The position numbers were made by a program, and so were the translations under genes. Below are positions 47,681 to 58,653 of a stretch of DNA of 64,000 bases, one piece after another. The notes under the pieces are model-generated. The model was given only the letters and a program-made list of their open reading frames with translations. It did not search any database and was not told the origin of the DNA. The stretch lies in NCBI RefSeq assembly GCF_001562055.1, contig NZ_LLWE01000014.1, positions 62,001 through 126,000 on the forward strand. Reading direction: 5' to 3'. The first letter of the stretch is position 1. Each line of letters opens with the position of its first letter. Source of the DNA: Polycladidibacter stylochi. Lineage in GTDB: Bacteria; Pseudomonadota; Alphaproteobacteria; Rhizobiales; Stappiaceae.

Positions 47681-48208
47681 CTAGGGCTTAGAGTACCTAT
47701 CGATGAAAAACCAGGCTGTAACCGGTGTGATGAAAATAAAGAAACCATTAACTAGCGGCAGGAGGGGGTGGAAGCCATGTATGGGTCCAGTAAAGAGTAC
47801 GTATTCGGGCGTTTTACCGATTAAAAATAACAGATTTAAAAATAAAAGAGAGCTCATGAATATGGTAACTATGCGTCTTTGATATCGGCTCAGCACCCAT
47901 ATAAACTGCCTCTTATAAAGCATAATACCAAACCAACTTAACAGGCATACTATTAATAGGGGTATATAAATAATTATGACAGCCGAAAAAGGATAGAGAG
48001 TGCGACATGCGATACCAATCACTTAAAAGCCGCTCTGCAGCTCGCCGCAACCGTTAGAAACTCTTGTTAGAAACCCCCAAATACTCTCACCGCCCATAAA
48101 TGCATAGCTAAATGTTGTAGCTAATATTACTTTTCCTATTGTTTGGCTAAAGAAGCAAAACAAGAGCCAAATTCCAAGTGGGGTGTAAAGTATATTTTTT
48201 AAAATCAT
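47681..48208 (-). pseudogene. Membrane protein interrupted by an in-frame TAA (or two adjacent small genes)
   Basis: From ATG 48208, 61 codons end in TAA at 48025-48023. The next codon, GTG at 48022, continues in the same frame for 113 codons to 47681. Read as one, it is a 4-span membrane protein of about 175 residues: helices near IWLLFCFFSQTIGKVI, VIIIYIPLLIVCLLSW, VTIFMSSLLFLNLLFLIG and GFFIFITPVTAWFFI. I do not recognise a family. A single nonsense mutation is the simplest reading; translation restart at the GTG is possible. Confidence 0.55.
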
Positions 48209-48252
48209 TAACTTACCTACAAAACATAACTATCAATTTTTTAATATGTATT

Positions 48253-48720
48253 TTAATTTTTATAGGCCTTTCTATATATGCTAATAACGACTGGAATCCC
48301 TGTCAAGGTAATCAAAAGTCCAACGATGTACATATAGACATCTAACCAGAATACACTTCCAAAATAATAAGCGATAACATATACACTACTACCCAAAACA
48401 AACATAGTAGCATATAAAATTTAAAATGACTTGATTGTATGCTTTGTTGACCAGTTAATATACTTTATGTATTGTGATGCATTTTTTATAATAAAAGAGA
48501 AGAAGGGATAGAAATAAAAAGGAACTAAAACCAATGAAACAAAGTATAAATATATATCTACCAATGAATTGTATTTGTTAAAAATCACAAAAGCAATATA
48601 AGGAAGTGATAATATTAATGTAAATGCAAAAAGAACTAGAAATGACTTAAATGGATATTTTTCTGAAAAATTTATATACATAATATAAAAGGACATTACT
48701 TTTTTAATAAAACTGCTCAT
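48253..48720 (-). pseudogene. Second membrane protein interrupted by an in-frame TAA
   Basis: ATG 48720 has a strong GAGGAAAGAG ribosome site. 99 codons end at TAA (48423-48421). The same frame then stays open for 55 codons to TAA at 48253 and encodes two more hydrophobic helices (YATMFVLGSSVYVIAYYF, and VYMYIVGLLITLTGIPVVIS). The whole would be a 4-span protein of about 155 residues, very AT-rich. No family recognised. Same architecture of damage as the neighbouring gene at 47681-48208, and again the stop follows a Phe codon. Confidence 0.5.
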
Positions 48721-48839
48721 ATCTCTTTCCTCAATACCCAAAACATTTGGTATCTGCCAAATACCCTTTATCATTAAGAAGCGAGCCTGAAATATATTTG
48801 CAGCAACTAATGTGATCCGTCAAGTAATTCTAGGTAATA

Positions 48840-49075
48840 GTTTTTTGTTAATTAGTTGTCGCACGCGCCTTATCATTACCGATACCCTTGGCTTGATACT
48901 ACACGTTGTCGTCCATTCTGCTGATGTTGAGGATCGTGATGCAGCTCCTGACGTGCTCAAAGCAATCCGGTTTCGCTTCCCATGGCTACGTCATGTCTTC
49001 GCAGATGGTGGCTATGCTGGCAGCAAACCGAATAACGGCGACAGACCCATGCCTGCACGCATCCCGCAAAAGTGA
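48840..49075 (+). pseudogene. IS5-family transposase remnant
   Basis: The middle of this open frame reads ITDTLGLILHVVVHSADVED, then RDAAPDVLKAIR and FPWLRHVFADGGYAGSK, the central DDE-transposase segment of IS5/IS1031-type elements, including the Asp of ADGGYAG. Both ends are missing: no start, no C-terminal Glu region, and no inverted repeats found. The flanking residues in the frame are unrelated. A dead fragment. Confidence 0.8.
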
Positions 49076-49172
49076 ACAGCGAAACTAAAGATGAAGGCAC
49101 TATGATCGCGTGCTATAATTTTACAAAGATTGTCAAATATTGTAGTGTCGCGTGAGATAATGAGGTGTCGCC

Positions 49173-49421
49173 ATGCATGTATCCTTAACGGATCGACTTG
49201 ATGAATATGTCCGCGAGAAAGTGTCCTCTGGCCTTTATAACAATGCCTCCGAAGTTATTCGTGAAGCATTGCGATTGAAAATGGCTACGGATGAATCTGA
49301 AGAGTTAAAGTTGCAGTGTTTGCGCGATGCTATCGAGCCTGCATGGCAACAGGCAGAGCGTGGTGAATTTGCGGATTACTCACTTGAAAAATCACTCAAC
49401 AAATTGAAGGGTAAGCCCTGA
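49173..49421 (+). CDS. parD: ParD-type antitoxin
   Basis: 82 residues with an N-terminal ribbon-helix-helix (VSLTDRLDEYVREKVSSGLYNNASEVIREALR) and an acidic tail that should bind the toxin. It represses its own operon and neutralises ParE in known systems. A GAGG-like site lies upstream. Its TGA overlaps the parE ATG (ATGA). Confidence 0.9.
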   Translation: MHVSLTDRLDEYVREKVSSGLYNNASEVIREALRLKMATDESEELKLQCLRDAIEPAWQQAERGEFADYSLEKSLNKLKGKP

Positions 49422-49714
49422 TGGCGACGTTCCGGCTCACGGAATTTGCCAAGCAAGACTTTGACAACATAGGTGCATACACACTGGACATGTGGGGCTA
49501 CGATCATGCTCTGCGGTATTTGACAAAACTGGATGAGACATTCGCAGCACTAGCCAAAACGCCCGCTTTGGGTAAAGACAGAGATGATTTGCGCCCCAAT
49601 CTCCTGTCCTGCCCTTGTAATAAGCATGTGATTTTTTTCCGACGAGATGATCGGAACAATGTAGAGATTCTTCGTATCTTGCATGAGAGCATGGATTTTG
49701 CGCGGCATTTATAA
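49421..49714 (+). CDS. parE: ParE-type toxin (RelE/ParE superfamily)
   Basis: 97 residues of the ParE fold: N-terminal LTEFAKQDFDNIGAYTLDMWG, central CPCNKHVIFFRRDD and C-terminal VEILRILHESMDFARHL. ParE toxins poison DNA gyrase; some homologues act otherwise. Overlaps parD by one base, so the two are co-translated. Length and motifs are intact, so it is probably functional. Followed by a terminator-like hairpin. Confidence 0.9.
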   Translation: MATFRLTEFAKQDFDNIGAYTLDMWGYDHALRYLTKLDETFAALAKTPALGKDRDDLRPNLLSCPCNKHVIFFRRDDRNNVEILRILHESMDFARHL

Positions 49715-49757
49715 GTTTCTTTATTAGCTAGAACTCCCTTAAACCTCCGATTGCAAC

Positions 49758-49795
49758 AACGCTTTCGCTAGGTCCTTGCGAGTTTAGCGTTTTTT
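49758..49795 (+). terminator. Probable terminator of parDE
   Basis: Stem AACGCT/AGCGTT (49758-49763 with 49786-49791), with an inner TCGC/GCGA pairing, followed by a T-run to about 49795. Confidence 0.55.
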
Positions 49796-49810
49796 CATTG
49801 CCTGTAAGAT

Positions 49811-49922
49811 TTCACCCTAAAGCAGTTTGTCATTTCGTAGAAGCATCAAACTGCTTTAACTTATTATTTTGACGCGTATTCTTATCCGAAAACCACTATC
49901 ACTTTTCGGGAACACGCTCTAG
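49811..49922. repeat. Two-hairpin palindromic repeat, copy C
   Basis: First hairpin: perfect 11-bp stem TAAAGCAGTTT/AAACTGCTTTA (49818-49828 with 49848-49858). Then the TTTTGACGCG junction. Second hairpin: GCGTATT with AACACGC (one mismatch; 49874-49880, 49911-49917) around a perfect CCGAAAA/TTTTCGG stem (49886-49892, 49903-49909), ending CTCTAG. Closely matches copies A and B at 46.1 kb and resembles intergenic repeats of rhizobia and Brucella. Confidence 0.75.
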
Positions 49923-49991
49923 CGGCGTCGTGCACAGTTTAGAAGGACCTATGAACTAAAAGGGGTTTTCAAAACCTCATTCTCATGGTAA

Positions 49992-51596
<1,605 letters not shown>

Positions 51597-51627
51597 TCGT
51601 TATCACCCCTTCTGGTGAAAAGATGGA

Positions 51628-51660
51628 CCCAAGCGCTTTTGCAAGTGCTTGGGTTTTATT
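51628..51660 (+). terminator. Rho-independent terminator of guaB
   Basis: 11-bp stem (51628-51638 with 51643-51653, one G-T pair), 4-base loop, followed by TTTTATT. Confidence 0.88.
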
Positions 51661-51815
51661 TTTCGCAGTTGCACCCATAACTCGGCCTCATTTTATCTCA
51701 GGCTTTACATAACAGCCACTAGTCCTTTGCAAGATAGCTGACAGCCCAACATCAGCCCTCACAAAACTAATAGTGAAACGTCACTGGTTTAATGCAGGAT
51801 AATTAGGAGCGTGAG

Positions 51816-52475
51816 ATGCCGGACTTGTACTTTGTGCCACAAGGTGGTTGGGGACTGTTGGAAAATGGGTTTAACGGCGGGCTATACACTGAAGGTATGA
51901 GCACGTGCCGCCCGCTGGTCATTTACTCCAGCATGCAAGATAGAGCCGCTTTTATGCACTTGGACGAAGCAAAAGAGCGGCTTGAAAACGCTGAAAAAAT
52001 CTTTGAATGGATCGGCAAAGGGTCTGGCCAAGTTGAATACACTATCATCACCTATAGTCCGCAAGACTTTGCATGCCTGATGATGAATGCGATTGATTAC
52101 AACAGTAAAATCAAAGAAGTGCAGTTTATAGGAGCCGATACAGAGACAGCGGGGATCATTATCAAAGACGATAAACTCCTTTTTTTGAAAGGCGCAGATA
52201 TGCAAGCCTATGACACCAAGAATAACGCGGCTTGGAGTAATGAGCCGTACCCACTGCTGAGCGATTTAATGGATGTTGCTCTTAAAGTCAGAAACCGCCA
52301 ACTCATGATCAAAAACCTTAGCGAACAGTGCCCGGCCCTCGCCGAATTACCCGAAGCCCCATTCAAAACAGCTTCCGCAGTTTCTACATTGTCCATTCCA
52401 GCTATGGAGAACCCGTTTTTAAACGAGGCACAGATCATGTCTCAAATGCAAGAGGGCTACTTCATAACCGAATAA
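51816..52475 (+). CDS. Orphan protein with CheD-like Thr/Cys/His spacing
   Basis: 219 residues, ATG with AGGAG six bases upstream. No family I can assign with certainty. Thr25, Cys31 and His48 lie in a TEGMSTCRPLVIY...AAFMHLD setting. The Thr-Cys (6) and Cys-His (17) spacings equal those of the catalytic Thr21, Cys27 and His44 of Thermotoga CheD, a glutamine deamidase, and the hydrophobic strand after Cys and small residues before His fit that fold. No signal peptide or membrane segment. It has its own promoter region between the guaB terminator and a MarR gene. A cysteine deamidase or hydrolase is a hypothesis only. Confidence 0.45.
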   Translation: MPDLYFVPQGGWGLLENGFNGGLYTEGMSTCRPLVIYSSMQDRAAFMHLDEAKERLENAEKIFEWIGKGSGQVEYTIITYSPQDFACLMMNAIDYNSKIKEVQFIGADTETAGIIIKDDKLLFLKGADMQAYDTKNNAAWSNEPYPLLSDLMDVALKVRNRQLMIKNLSEQCPALAELPEAPFKTASAVSTLSIPAMENPFLNEAQIMSQMQEGYFITE

Positions 52476-52753
52476 ATCAATTCTATCATTTAGGTAGCTA
52501 CCACAGTTAGCTCCTGCGATGGCCTACTTATTATCTATGTGGAATATTGCAGGAACTACACATGTTCATTTCAATGTGACACTTGCATCCAGACGCAAAC
52601 ATATGTAGTTCACGCTTGTGGACGATAATTTCCTTCTCGTTAACCATTTCTCCGTTTTTTTAGCACTAATATAAAATAGTTGGATAAATCAGCTAGTTTA
52701 GAAGCGAAAATATTCCGGCCGCAGTAACGTAATGTGCAATTCAGGTAATTAAT

Positions 52754-53227
52754 ATGGTCGATTGGATCGGCAACCGGCAGATGAGTCTGTTTGAAGATGA
52801 ACCGACAACAGACAGCCAAAACTATTTGTCACTACGATTAATTGGTGTCGGACGCCGGTTGGAGCGCCGTGTCTCTGAATATTTGCAGGATGCGCACCAG
52901 CTCACCCTCCCCGATTGGATGGTATTAAGCGCTTTACTTGAACATACGCAAGTATCGGTGCGCGAATTGGGACCGCTTATCGGCTATGATAGTGTTGCGG
53001 TTTCACGAGCTGTGAAGCGTTTAACTCAAGCTGCGCTGGTTGAAAAAAAAGAAAACTACCGTGACCGCCGGCTGGTTATTCTTAGCCCCACCCAGTCTGG
53101 GCGCGAACTTGCGACCCGTGTGGTTGAGGATTTAGAACAGCTTGAAGTTCTGTTGCTGCGTAAGCTGGGTATTAACGAGCGCATCCGTTTCGGCCAGATG
53201 CTCGGCGATATTGATTTGCCACTGTAG
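52754..53227 (+). CDS. MarR-family transcriptional regulator
   Basis: 157 residues with a winged-helix MarR core: LTLPDWMVLSALLEHTQVSVRELGPLIGYDSVAVSRAVKRL as the recognition region, then EKKENYRDRRLVILSPTQSGREL as the wing. Target unknown. It lies between the orphan gene and guaA, on the same strand, about 200 bases from guaA. Confidence 0.88.
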   Translation: MVDWIGNRQMSLFEDEPTTDSQNYLSLRLIGVGRRLERRVSEYLQDAHQLTLPDWMVLSALLEHTQVSVRELGPLIGYDSVAVSRAVKRLTQAALVEKKENYRDRRLVILSPTQSGRELATRVVEDLEQLEVLLLRKLGINERIRFGQMLGDIDLPL

Positions 53228-53424
53228 CTTTTGTTGATTTTTTCCCGTTTTACTGAGAATTTTTTCAAAATAGTGCCGCATGTGGCGCTATAAACCCGTA
53301 AACTCGGGGTGAAATGTGCTTTGCGAACACATTGATGCAAAGTCCTATGATTTTTCCTAGAATTTTATCACTTTTATCCAATTCTTAGCTTCAAAATTTT
53401 GTTGTGAGCATGTAGAACCACGCC

Positions 53425-54972
53425 ATGACAGACCGCATTCTTATCATCGATTTTGGATCACAGGTCACCCAGCTCATTGCACGGCGCGTGCGCGAGTCTG
53501 GTGTGTATTCTGAGATTGTGCCGTTCCAATCCGCAGAAGCTGCTTTCAAGGAAATGAATCCGAAGGCGGTTATCCTGTCGGGCGGTCCGGCCTCAACGAC
53601 TGAACTGGGGAGCCCACGCGCACCCCAGAGTATCTTTGAAGCAGGCATTCCCGTTCTTGGCATTTGTTATGGTCAACAGACCATGTGTGCGCAATTGGGT
53701 GGGCGCGTTGCTACTTCTGACCACCGCGAATTTGGCCGTGCCTTTGTTTCTGCCCAAAAGTCCTCGCCGTTATTCGACGGGATCTGGGCTCAGGGCGAGC
53801 AACACCAGGTTTGGATGAGCCACGGCGACCGCGTGGAAGCGCTACCTGAAGGTTTTGAAGTAATTGCCACCTCGGAAGGTGCGCCTTTTGCTGCTATTGC
53901 CGATGAAACACGCCAGTTTTACGGCGTTCAGTTCCACCCAGAAGTGGTGCATACTCCCGATGGGGCCAAGCTCATTTCAAACTTCACCCACAAAATTGCC
54001 GGGTGTGGTGGCGATTGGACCATGGCTGAATACCGCCAGCAGGCGATTGAGGCTATTTGCAAGCAAGTGGGCGATGGCAAAGTTATTTGCGGCCTTTCCG
54101 GCGGTGTTGACAGCTCGGTTGCAGCAGTTCTTATTCATGAAGCCATTGGCGATCAGCTCACTTGTATTTACGTGGACCATGGCTTGATGCGCCAAGGTGA
54201 AACGGAACAAGTGGTGTCCATGTTTAAGGACCACTACAATATTCCGTTGGTGCATGTGGATGCCTCCGACTTGTTTATTGGCCAGCTGGAAGGCGAAGCC
54301 GACCCCGAGAAGAAGCGCAAGACCATTGGCCGCTTATTTATCGAAGTGTTCGAGCAAGAGGCCAAGAAGCTGGGCGGTGCTGATTTCCTTGCACAAGGCA
54401 CACTGTATCCGGATGTGATCGAGAGTGTTTCGTTCACCGGCGGTCCTTCGGTCACCATTAAATCGCACCACAACGTGGGTGGTTTGCCAGAGCGCATGAA
54501 TATGCAGCTGGTGGAACCACTTCGCGAGTTGTTCAAGGATGAGGTCCGCGAACTTGGTAAAGAGCTTGGCTTGCCCGAGAGCTTTATTGGACGCCACCCC
54601 TTCCCTGGCCCTGGCCTTGCCATTCGTTGTCCAGGCGGTATAACCCGCGAGAAACTGGATATTTTGCGTCAAGCCGATGCGATTTATTTGGATGAAATTC
54701 GCAATGCCGGCCTGTACGATGCTATTTGGCAGGCTTTTGCCGTATTGCTGCCAGTGCAAACTGTGGGCGTTATGGGCGATGGCCGTACCTATGAGTTCGT
54801 TTGCGCCTTGCGTGCGGTGACCTCGGTGGATGGCATGACCGCTGATTTCTACCACTATGATATGGAGTTCCTCTCCAAGGCGGCGACCCGCATTATCAAT
54901 GAGGTGAAAGGTATTAACCGCGTTGTTTACGATGTGACCTCAAAGCCCCCTGGAACTATTGAGTGGGAATAA
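53425..54972 (+). CDS. guaA: GMP synthase (glutamine-hydrolysing)
   Basis: 515 residues. Class I amidotransferase with the Cys of GICYGQQTM and the His/Glu of [12 protein letters not shown]-pyrophosphatase with the P-loop [10 protein letters not shown]-terminal dimerisation domain ending [15 protein letters not shown]. Converts XMP to GMP after GuaB. Followed by a strong terminator. Confidence 0.97.
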   Translation: MTDRILIIDFGSQVTQLIARRVRESGVYSEIVPFQSAEAAFKEMNPKAVILSGGPASTTELGSPRAPQSIFEAGIPVLGICYGQQTMCAQLGGRVATSDHREFGRAFVSAQKSSPLFDGIWAQGEQHQVWMSHGDRVEALPEGFEVIATSEGAPFAAIADETRQFYGVQFHPEVVHTPDGAKLISNFTHKIAGCGGDWTMAEYRQQAIEAICKQVGDGKVICGLSGGVDSSVAAVLIHEAIGDQLTCIYVDHGLMRQGETEQVVSMFKDHYNIPLVHVDASDLFIGQLEGEADPEKKRKTIGRLFIEVFEQEAKKLGGADFLAQGTLYPDVIESVSFTGGPSVTIKSHHNVGGLPERMNMQLVEPLRELFKDEVRELGKELGLPESFIGRHPFPGPGLAIRCPGGITREKLDILRQADAIYLDEIRNAGLYDAIWQAFAVLLPVQTVGVMGDGRTYEFVCALRAVTSVDGMTADFYHYDMEFLSKAATRIINEVKGINRVVYDVTSKPPGTIEWE

Positions 54973-54984
54973 TCAAACCATTTC

Positions 54985-55012
54985 AGGCCGCCCGAAAGGG
55001 TGGCCTTTTTTT
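54985..55012 (+). terminator. Rho-independent terminator of guaA
   Basis: 9-bp stem AGGCCGCCC/GGGTGGCCT with a GAAA tetraloop (54985-55006) and seven T. Confidence 0.92.
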
Positions 55013-55328
55013 GTCGCCAAGTTCAACGAGATTGACCCAAAAGGCACTCGCGCCCCGAGCTAAAAGTAAACAAGCCTCTTCATTACACGCTTATTGCTCA
55101 CGCTAATGTTTAAAAGTTTATAGTATTCAAGCCTCATGCAATTTTCGTGGGCTATCTCCTCTATCGACCATAATAACTCTTGGATATTTCAAGTGCTTAT
55201 GCGGATAAGTTAATCGAACAACCCATAGCTTATATGAAACGCTTCATAAATTTGAATGGAGCGCTTCGTGTAATCACCAGATAACGTCATGCCACTTTGT
55301 GTAGGGCCTACCTTTATATAGTTTTTTT
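55013..55328. other. Intergenic region upstream of the first methyltransferase
   Basis: 316 bases without a gene. It contains the first copy of a 16-bp direct repeat (55126-55141) that recurs upstream of the next gene. Confidence 0.4.
55126..55141. repeat. 16-bp direct repeat, copy 1
   Basis: TTCAAGCCTCATGCAA, about 190 bases upstream of the methyltransferase at 55329. Flanked by similar AT-rich sequence as copy 2 at 56301-56316. Confidence 0.6.
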
Positions 55329-56213
55329 ATGCCACAATCAATTTTCCCAATACTGGAAACCCTCGGCTTAACGACAAAACAAACCAGAGTTCTGTTTAAT
55401 GATCGTACAAGAGATATCGATGGCTTGAAGGTATGGAAAGACACGGTTAGTGGCGTTATTTACATTGATGATTTTTACACTGGCGATGAAACATATATTG
55501 ATGGTTCCTATAGAGACGCCCTAGCTAAGAATTTAGGAACGGGAAAACCTGAGTACGAAAGAACCATTGATACACAAAGGCGGCTTAAAACCTACCTTAA
55601 ATATATAACTGGGAAAAAAGTGCTCGATTTTGGGTGCGGAAACGGTGATTTCTTAAAACTCGCAAAGCCATTTTGTGTTGATGTTTTGGGCGTTGAGCTT
55701 CAAGAAAACTATGTTGCTACACTCAATGGTAATGGCATTGAGTGTGTAAATAATTTAGAGGTTATTGAAGATCATTCTTTGGATATTGCTGTTTCTTTTC
55801 ATGTATTAGAGCACCTGCCAAATCCTGTAGAAATCTTGACGAAACTCAAAAGCAAGCTTGCGTGCGATGGGCACGTCTTGATTGAAGTACCGCACGCAAA
55901 TGATTTTCTATTGTCAACAATAGACTGTGATGCGTTTAAGCAATTTACTATATGGAGCCAGCACTTGGTGCTGCATACACGTGAATCCTTACGTAAAATG
56001 CTCGAATACGCTGGTTTCCAAGATATTATTATTGAAGGTGTGCAGCGCTATCCACTTTCAAATCATTTGAATTGGCTCGCAAACAGTAAAGCAGGTGGAC
56101 ATAAATCACCTTTATCCATGCTGGATTCTGATGCACTATTTGAGGCCTATCAAAGTTCACTTGCGCGCATTGACGCCACTGACACATTAGTTGCCTATGC
56201 TAGGGTTTCATAG
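55329..56213 (+). CDS. Class I SAM-dependent methyltransferase
   Basis: 294 residues. An N-terminal segment of about 95 residues precedes the Rossmann domain: motif I VLDFGCGNGDFLKLA, an acidic end in LGVELQENYV, and VSFHVLEHLPNPVEIL. This is the layout of Methyltransf_23-type enzymes that modify surface glycans or lipids. Substrate unknown. It has no clear ribosome site. It shares an upstream 16-bp repeat with the next methyltransferase. Confidence 0.82.
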   Translation: MPQSIFPILETLGLTTKQTRVLFNDRTRDIDGLKVWKDTVSGVIYIDDFYTGDETYIDGSYRDALAKNLGTGKPEYERTIDTQRRLKTYLKYITGKKVLDFGCGNGDFLKLAKPFCVDVLGVELQENYVATLNGNGIECVNNLEVIEDHSLDIAVSFHVLEHLPNPVEILTKLKSKLACDGHVLIEVPHANDFLLSTIDCDAFKQFTIWSQHLVLHTRESLRKMLEYAGFQDIIIEGVQRYPLSNHLNWLANSKAGGHKSPLSMLDSDALFEAYQSSLARIDATDTLVAYARVS

Positions 56214-56300
56214 TTTTTTTGTTCGGTAAGTATTGCAGCTGGATGGTTTTAGCTTTGAAAGGCCGATTAAATTATAACCATCATTTAAAATTATAAATTG

Positions 56301-56316
56301 TTCAAGCCTCATGCAA
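56301..56316. repeat. 16-bp direct repeat, copy 2
   Basis: Identical to the sequence at 55126-55141, about 65-80 bases upstream of the TylF-type methyltransferase start. Confidence 0.6.
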
Positions 56317-56379
56317 CTTTACTTTCGTAAGTTCACCGTAACATTATATTTTTTAGGTTAATCGTAGAAGGTAACCCTT

Positions 56380-57060
56380 ATGGCGTGTACGAGAGAGATT
56401 CAAGGACTTGATAAAAACCGTTCTTGGGATTACGAGAATGGTTTTTATTGGTTTTCTTCAAAGTCTCGCCTCAATAAAGCCCTTGCCCACTATGAATTAT
56501 ATAAGACGATCATTAATAAGCCAGGTGATATTTTAGAGTTTGGAGTGTTCAAAGCTGCCTCCTTAATTCGGTTTGCTAATTACCGCGATGCTTTAGAAAA
56601 TGATTACTCTAGAAGAATTGTCGGCTTTGACACATTTGCTGATTTTCCCAAAACCAATTTAGATCTGAAAAGTGATCTGGAGTTTATCAAGTTTTTCGAG
56701 GAAGTTGGCGGCGACGGGCTTACTGTAGATGAGATAAGTGGTATTTTAGCTAACAAAGGCTTTGAAAACATTGAACTTGTAAAAGGCAATGTATTCGATA
56801 CACTCACTACTTATTTGAAGCAGAAACCCGAAACGCGTATTGCGCTTTTACATCTTGATATGGACGTTAAAGAACCGACTGAACTTGCCCTTGAGTTATT
56901 GTATGAAAGGGTCGTTCCTGGTGGGCTTATAGTTCTGGATGATTATGGAATTGTTGCCGGTGCAACAGAAGCTGTCGATGCTCTCATCAAACACTACAGA
57001 CTGCAACTCGAAAAGCTACCCTTTTACATGACGCCAACTTTTATTCGAAAACCTCTTTAA
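56380..57060 (+). CDS. TylF/MycF-family methyltransferase
   Basis: 226 residues. ILEFGVFKAASLIRFAN as the SAM-binding loop, IVGFDTFADFP, then LLHLDMDVKEPTELALE and GGLIVLDDYG, which hold the metal-binding Asp residues of TylF-type sugar O-methyltransferases. It acts probably on a nucleotide sugar or glycan hydroxyl. Separated from the preceding methyltransferase by 166 bases. Confidence 0.85.
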   Translation: MACTREIQGLDKNRSWDYENGFYWFSSKSRLNKALAHYELYKTIINKPGDILEFGVFKAASLIRFANYRDALENDYSRRIVGFDTFADFPKTNLDLKSDLEFIKFFEEVGGDGLTVDEISGILANKGFENIELVKGNVFDTLTTYLKQKPETRIALLHLDMDVKEPTELALELLYERVVPGGLIVLDDYGIVAGATEAVDALIKHYRLQLEKLPFYMTPTFIRKPL

Positions 57061-57320
57061 TGGTATTGGTGCGTTAATCCCATTTTCCTACTATATACTT
57101 TTTGTAGCCTACATTGTTAAAGAGTTAAAGCGTGAGCACTTATGAACATTGGCGTGCTCACTTCGCTCCATCGTCATTCGCCTCCGCCCCCATAATAAAC
57201 AGCAAAAATGCTATTCAGCGGTTTCTTTCATTTGAAACTTGAAGTAATCATCTGGCAACAGATAACAACAAATATAACTTCGCTAAACCCTGTTGATGCA
57301 ACGGGGATTAAAGGAATAGC

Positions 57321-58619
57321 ATGCGTGATGGCGGGCGGCTGGCAGCTGCGATAGAAATACTTACTGAAATCGAGAATAAACGTCGACCGGTACAAGAAGC
57401 CCTTAAAGAATGGGGTGCATCACATCGTTTTGCCGGCTCAGGAGACCGGGTTGCCATTGGCAATCTTGTGTTTGATGCTTTGCGCCATAAGCTCTCGTTC
57501 GCTGCCCGTATGAATGCTACAAGCCCTCGTGCCCTGACCCTTGCCACCTATTGCTGGGGGTGGGGCTATTCCGTTGATCACTTGGATCAAACCCTCAAGA
57601 GTGATAATTACGCACCAGAACAGCTCAGTGAAGAAGAGTTTAGCGCTCTTGCTGCCACTGAGAAGCCCGAGATGGCCAAGTATGAAGCTGCCGATATTCC
57701 TGAATGGCTGTTCGACTATTTCGAACAAGCCTATGGTGATGAAGCCGTTGCTATTGGCCAAGCACTGAGCGCCCGTGCACCAATAGATCTACGCTGTAAC
57801 AGCTTAAAAATGTCCCGCGACAAATTACTTGGCAAACTCTCTCATTTAAAAGCCTCGCAAACAAATGTTACGCCAACTGCTGTGCGGCTGGACCCTGTTG
57901 TCGGGCCACGTAAGGCGCCCCATGTTCAGGCGGAAGAAGGCTTTCGCAAGGGGTGGTTCGAACTGCAAGACGAAGCCTCGCAAATTGCTGCCATACTTGT
58001 TGGAGCAAAGGCGGGAGAACAAGTGCTGGACCTATGCGCCGGTGGCGGCGGTAAAAGTTTGGCATTATCAGCGCAAATGCAAAACAAAGGGCAGATATAC
58101 GCATATGATGCCAGCAAGTTGCGTCTTGCCCCTTTGTATGAGCGCATGGCACGCGCCGGGGCGCGCAATATTCAAATTATCGATCCACAAACTGGCGATC
58201 TCGACAGCTTGAAAGGCAAAATGGACCGCGTTCTGGTGGATGCCCCCTGCTCTGGCACCGGTGTGTGGCGGCGACGCCCAGACACCAAGTGGCGTGTTAC
58301 CCCAAATGCTTTACAAGGACGGTTGGACGAACAACGCAAGGTTTTGGAAAGCGCCAAGTACTTTGTACGCGATGGCGGTATTTTGATTTATGCCACTTGT
58401 TCATTGATTGCAGATGAAAACCAGCAGCAAATTGATTGGTTCTTGAACGAAAACCCGAATTTCAAACAGCTGGACCTACTAGAGGACTACAAGAGTTGCT
58501 TTAGTTGCCGTCGTGAAGAGCTGCCTATGCATGACAAAAAGGGTAGCTTGACACTTTCACCATTGCATACAAAAACTGACGGCTTTTTCATTGCCAAGTT
58601 GCAAAAAGTAGCCAGTTAA
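57321..58619 (+). CDS. rsmB: RsmB/NOP-family rRNA (cytosine-C5)-methyltransferase
   Basis: 432 residues. N-terminal NusB-like region, then SAM-binding VLDLCAGGGGKSLAL, motif IV VDAPCSGTGVWRRRPD and the catalytic cysteine of IYATCSLIADEN. AAGGAATAGC precedes the ATG. In many Hyphomicrobiales this gene lies near guaA and guaB, as here. Followed by a strong terminator. Confidence 0.93.
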   Translation: MRDGGRLAAAIEILTEIENKRRPVQEALKEWGASHRFAGSGDRVAIGNLVFDALRHKLSFAARMNATSPRALTLATYCWGWGYSVDHLDQTLKSDNYAPEQLSEEEFSALAATEKPEMAKYEAADIPEWLFDYFEQAYGDEAVAIGQALSARAPIDLRCNSLKMSRDKLLGKLSHLKASQTNVTPTAVRLDPVVGPRKAPHVQAEEGFRKGWFELQDEASQIAAILVGAKAGEQVLDLCAGGGGKSLALSAQMQNKGQIYAYDASKLRLAPLYERMARAGARNIQIIDPQTGDLDSLKGKMDRVLVDAPCSGTGVWRRRPDTKWRVTPNALQGRLDEQRKVLESAKYFVRDGGILIYATCSLIADENQQQIDWFLNENPNFKQLDLLEDYKSCFSCRREELPMHDKKGSLTLSPLHTKTDGFFIAKLQKVAS

Positions 58620-58653
58620 AGCTGTTTGCTATTACTTAGAAGCATACAAATAA

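Noticed and set aside
48812-49088. Open frame as an intact small protein
   Set aside because: The central part is clearly a transposase fragment, and the two ends are unrelated read-through.
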